A stretch of DNA of 64,000 bases, taken from Nocardia brevicatena NBRC 12119 (GTDB taxonomy: Bacteria > Actinomycetota > Actinomycetes > Mycobacteriales > Mycobacteriaceae). Both the position numbers and the translations under genes were made by a program. The notes under the pieces were generated by a model. It had not been told where the DNA came from. It did not search any database and saw only the letters and a program-made list of their open reading frames with translations. This document shows, piece by piece, positions 62,836-64,000 of the stretch (the first letter of the stretch is position 1; each line of letters begins with the position of its first letter). The DNA is taken from the NCBI RefSeq assembly GCF_000308495.1, contig NZ_BAFU01000052.1:92361-156360 (forward strand), read 5' to 3'.

Positions 62836-63471
62836 TCACTGCCTCGTGATTTTGGTGGCCCAGGTCGGTCCGCTAGACCAGAAGCGGGCCATGTGGCTGC
62901 ACACGTATCCGGCGTCGGTGTCGGTGTAGCCCTCGCCGATGCGTTCGGTGATCAGCAGCCAGAACGATTTCGCGGTGAGGTAGCGGCGGCTGGTCTGCCA
63001 TGTGTAGCCGGGTAGCCGGCGGCGGAGGTGGGCCAGGACTTCGGTGGCGATGCCGTTGCCCCACAGATTTTTCTGCACATCGAGGTTGCCGATGTAGCCG
63101 ATGCGGCACTGATGGCAGATCAGGTAGCTGACCTTCCCGATCGGCCATCCCTGCTGATCGCGGTGCCAGAGGGTGATCGAGCGGATGTCGGTCGCGGCGC
63201 CCTCGGCGATCGGGGGCCCGTAGGGCTCGTAGCGCACCGCACGCCGTACCCGCCACCAACGGTGCGCCGTCGGCACGCTCACCCCGAACGCCGGCGGCAA
63301 CTGCCGCCACGCGCACCCGCTGGTCAACACGAACACGATCGCGGTGAACACCGCACGGTCATCAACCGGCGCGGTCCCACCGCCCTGCCTACGCGCAGCG
63401 AACTTCGGTATCAGTGGTTCGGCGATGTCCCACAAGGTATCCGGAACCAGACGTCGAGCCGGAGCATCCAT
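62836..63471 (-). CDS. Chimeric ORF: IS5-type transposase N-terminus joined to a GNAT C-terminal half
   Basis: The ORF has 211 residues from the ATG at 63471 (MDAPARRLVPDTLW). Residues 1-75 are the start of an IS5-group transposase (IAEPLIPKFAARRQGGGTA, VDDRAVFTAIVFVLTSGCAW, FGVSVPTAHRWWR). At about residue 76 the similarity ends, and the remaining 135 residues resemble the second half of a GNAT acetyltransferase (YIGNLDVQKNLWGNGIATEV, LAHLRRRLPGYTWQTSRRYL, AKSFWLLITERIG). The acetyl-CoA loop is degenerate (QKNLWGNGIA against the usual R/Q-x-x-G-x-G/A). The junction stays in frame. It is either a fused pseudogene or a new protein made by an IS-mediated deletion. Confidence 0.65.
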   Translation of the reverse strand: MDAPARRLVPDTLWDIAEPLIPKFAARRQGGGTAPVDDRAVFTAIVFVLTSGCAWRQLPPAFGVSVPTAHRWWRVRRAVRYEPYGPPIAEGAATDIRSITLWHRDQQGWPIGKVSYLICHQCRIGYIGNLDVQKNLWGNGIATEVLAHLRRRLPGYTWQTSRRYLTAKSFWLLITERIGEGYTDTDAGYVCSHMARFWSSGPTWATKITRQ

Positions 63472-63850
63472 CACCGAGCAGGCGATACGGTGCAACTATT
63501 TCCGTCCACATGCGACATCCTCTTATTGGTGAACCAAGTGGCGATGAGCCCACGCCGATCCAGCGCGTAAGCCGCACGGCGGGAGATAGACCGATCCGAC
63601 CTGTGCTTGGCAGTCGCCGCGGTGCCAGGCCCCCGCTCCTTCTCAGTTATATCGGAGAGCGGCCACCAATGGGGACCCGCCCCCAAGGACGTCGTCAGAC
63701 AGTTCCAAGCGATCCCTGGATAGGTCGAGGTAGAGATAGGCCAAAAGGGCAACTTGGATCGTTCCGAGACCCCTTGGCATAGTCCGATTCTATTTACATC
63801 CACCGGGGGGGTGGGGTGCGTGGTTCGATTGATATAGAGCAAGAAAAGAT
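63472..63850. other. Intergenic region, no gene seen
   Basis: About 380 bp with mixed composition, upstream of the chimeric ORF on one strand and of a partial gene on the other. It has no family resemblance in any frame. AT content rises toward 63780-63850. Confidence 0.3.
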
Positions 63851-63885
63851 GCTGCCCCGAACCTGTTCCGGCAGGCCGGGGCAGC
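63851..63885 (+). other. Hairpin GCTGCCCCG...CGGGGCAGC upstream of a partial ORF
   Basis: A perfect 9-bp stem (63851-63859 with 63877-63885) encloses 17 bases. It ends 37 bp before an ATG at 63923 and has no T-run. It could be an attenuator or 5'-leader structure for the truncated downstream gene, or a terminator. Confidence 0.45.
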
Positions 63886-63922
63886 GAAGTCCGATATCTC
63901 CTCCAAGAAACAACGGAACACA

Positions 63923-64000
63923 ATGACAGTAGCGAATAATGCGGTCTGCGCAGAAGTGGGTTACCAAATCCACACCTGGCAGGCCTACTCCGGCGTACCT
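63923..64000 (+). CDS. Possible partial ORF running off the window end
   Basis: The ATG at 63923 opens 26 codons without a stop to the window edge (MTVANNAVCAEVGYQIHTWQ...). There is no good ribosome-binding site, and the stretch is too short to identify a family. The upstream hairpin makes a real gene start plausible. Confidence 0.3.
   Translation, partial: MTVANNAVCAEVGYQIHTWQAYSGVP

Noticed and set aside
1-64000. CRISPR array or cas genes
   Set aside because: No set of regularly spaced repeats longer than 12-13 bp and no Cas-like protein was seen; the 12-bp repeats at 36-39 kb are too short and too few.

Overview
The window is high-GC actinobacterial DNA. It most resembles a mycolic-acid genus such as Nocardia (inference). 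The supporting signs are GTG starts, GTGA gene overlaps, many TetR regulators, XRE/DUF5753 and DUF397 genes, a DUF574 methyltransferase, a ChoD-type oxidase, a LigC plus LigD-like polymerase pair and the remains of a mycolyltransferase.

Layout. 0-3.6 kb: a helix-turn-helix/coiled-coil protein, a proline-rich membrane protein and the decayed 3' half of a Tn3-family transposase. 3.6-16 kb: two non-ribosomal peptide synthetase genes on the minus strand. The first transcribed is an intact trimodular A-T-C-A-T-C-A-T-TE enzyme of 3056 residues. Behind it lies a paralogous A-T-TE gene broken by two frameshifts. A Baeyer-Villiger-type monooxygenase is divergent from them (16.4 kb). 17.9-29.3 kb: ordinary chromosomal genes (lipoprotein, EthD-like protein, SDR, acyl-CoA dehydrogenase with TetR, polymerase/ligase repair pair, cold-shock protein), mixed with decayed CoA-transferase and PAP2 phosphatase genes.

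29.3-34.8 kb holds the most unusual locus: four genes in tight translational coupling (4-bp overlaps throughout). They encode a cysteine-desulfurase-like class V aminotransferase, a protein with an unrecognised domain plus a C-terminal heavy-metal (HMA) domain, a Y4yA-like PLP decarboxylase and a cysteine-synthase/rhodanese fusion. The set looks like a small amino-acid- and sulfur-based biosynthetic pathway with a metal link, and I do not recognise it as a characterised system.

35-44 kb: a regulatory neighbourhood (CBS protein, DUF574 methyltransferase, DUF397 protein, two XRE/DUF5753 paralogues, small proteins). Three promoter regions share a 12-bp TGCAAGAACATC-like repeat. Strong hairpins end the methyltransferase and the first XRE gene. 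44.1-45.8 kb is a run of pseudogenes (PucR regulator, mycolyltransferase, tyrosine integrase). 45.9-58.9 kb: efflux/azoreductase operon with divergent TetR and two visible operators, two GMC oxidoreductases (one ChoD), a thioesterase, TetR and MerR regulators, an AI-2E permease and a Tat-exported GH1 glycosidase. 59-64 kb is an accessory patch: resolvase, Tn3 and integrase debris around SMI1/KNR4 and DUF4265 genes, and an ORF fusing an IS5-type transposase start to half a GNAT acetyltransferase.

All family names come from reading the translations by eye. No database search was run. Residue numbers count from the start codon chosen in each entry.
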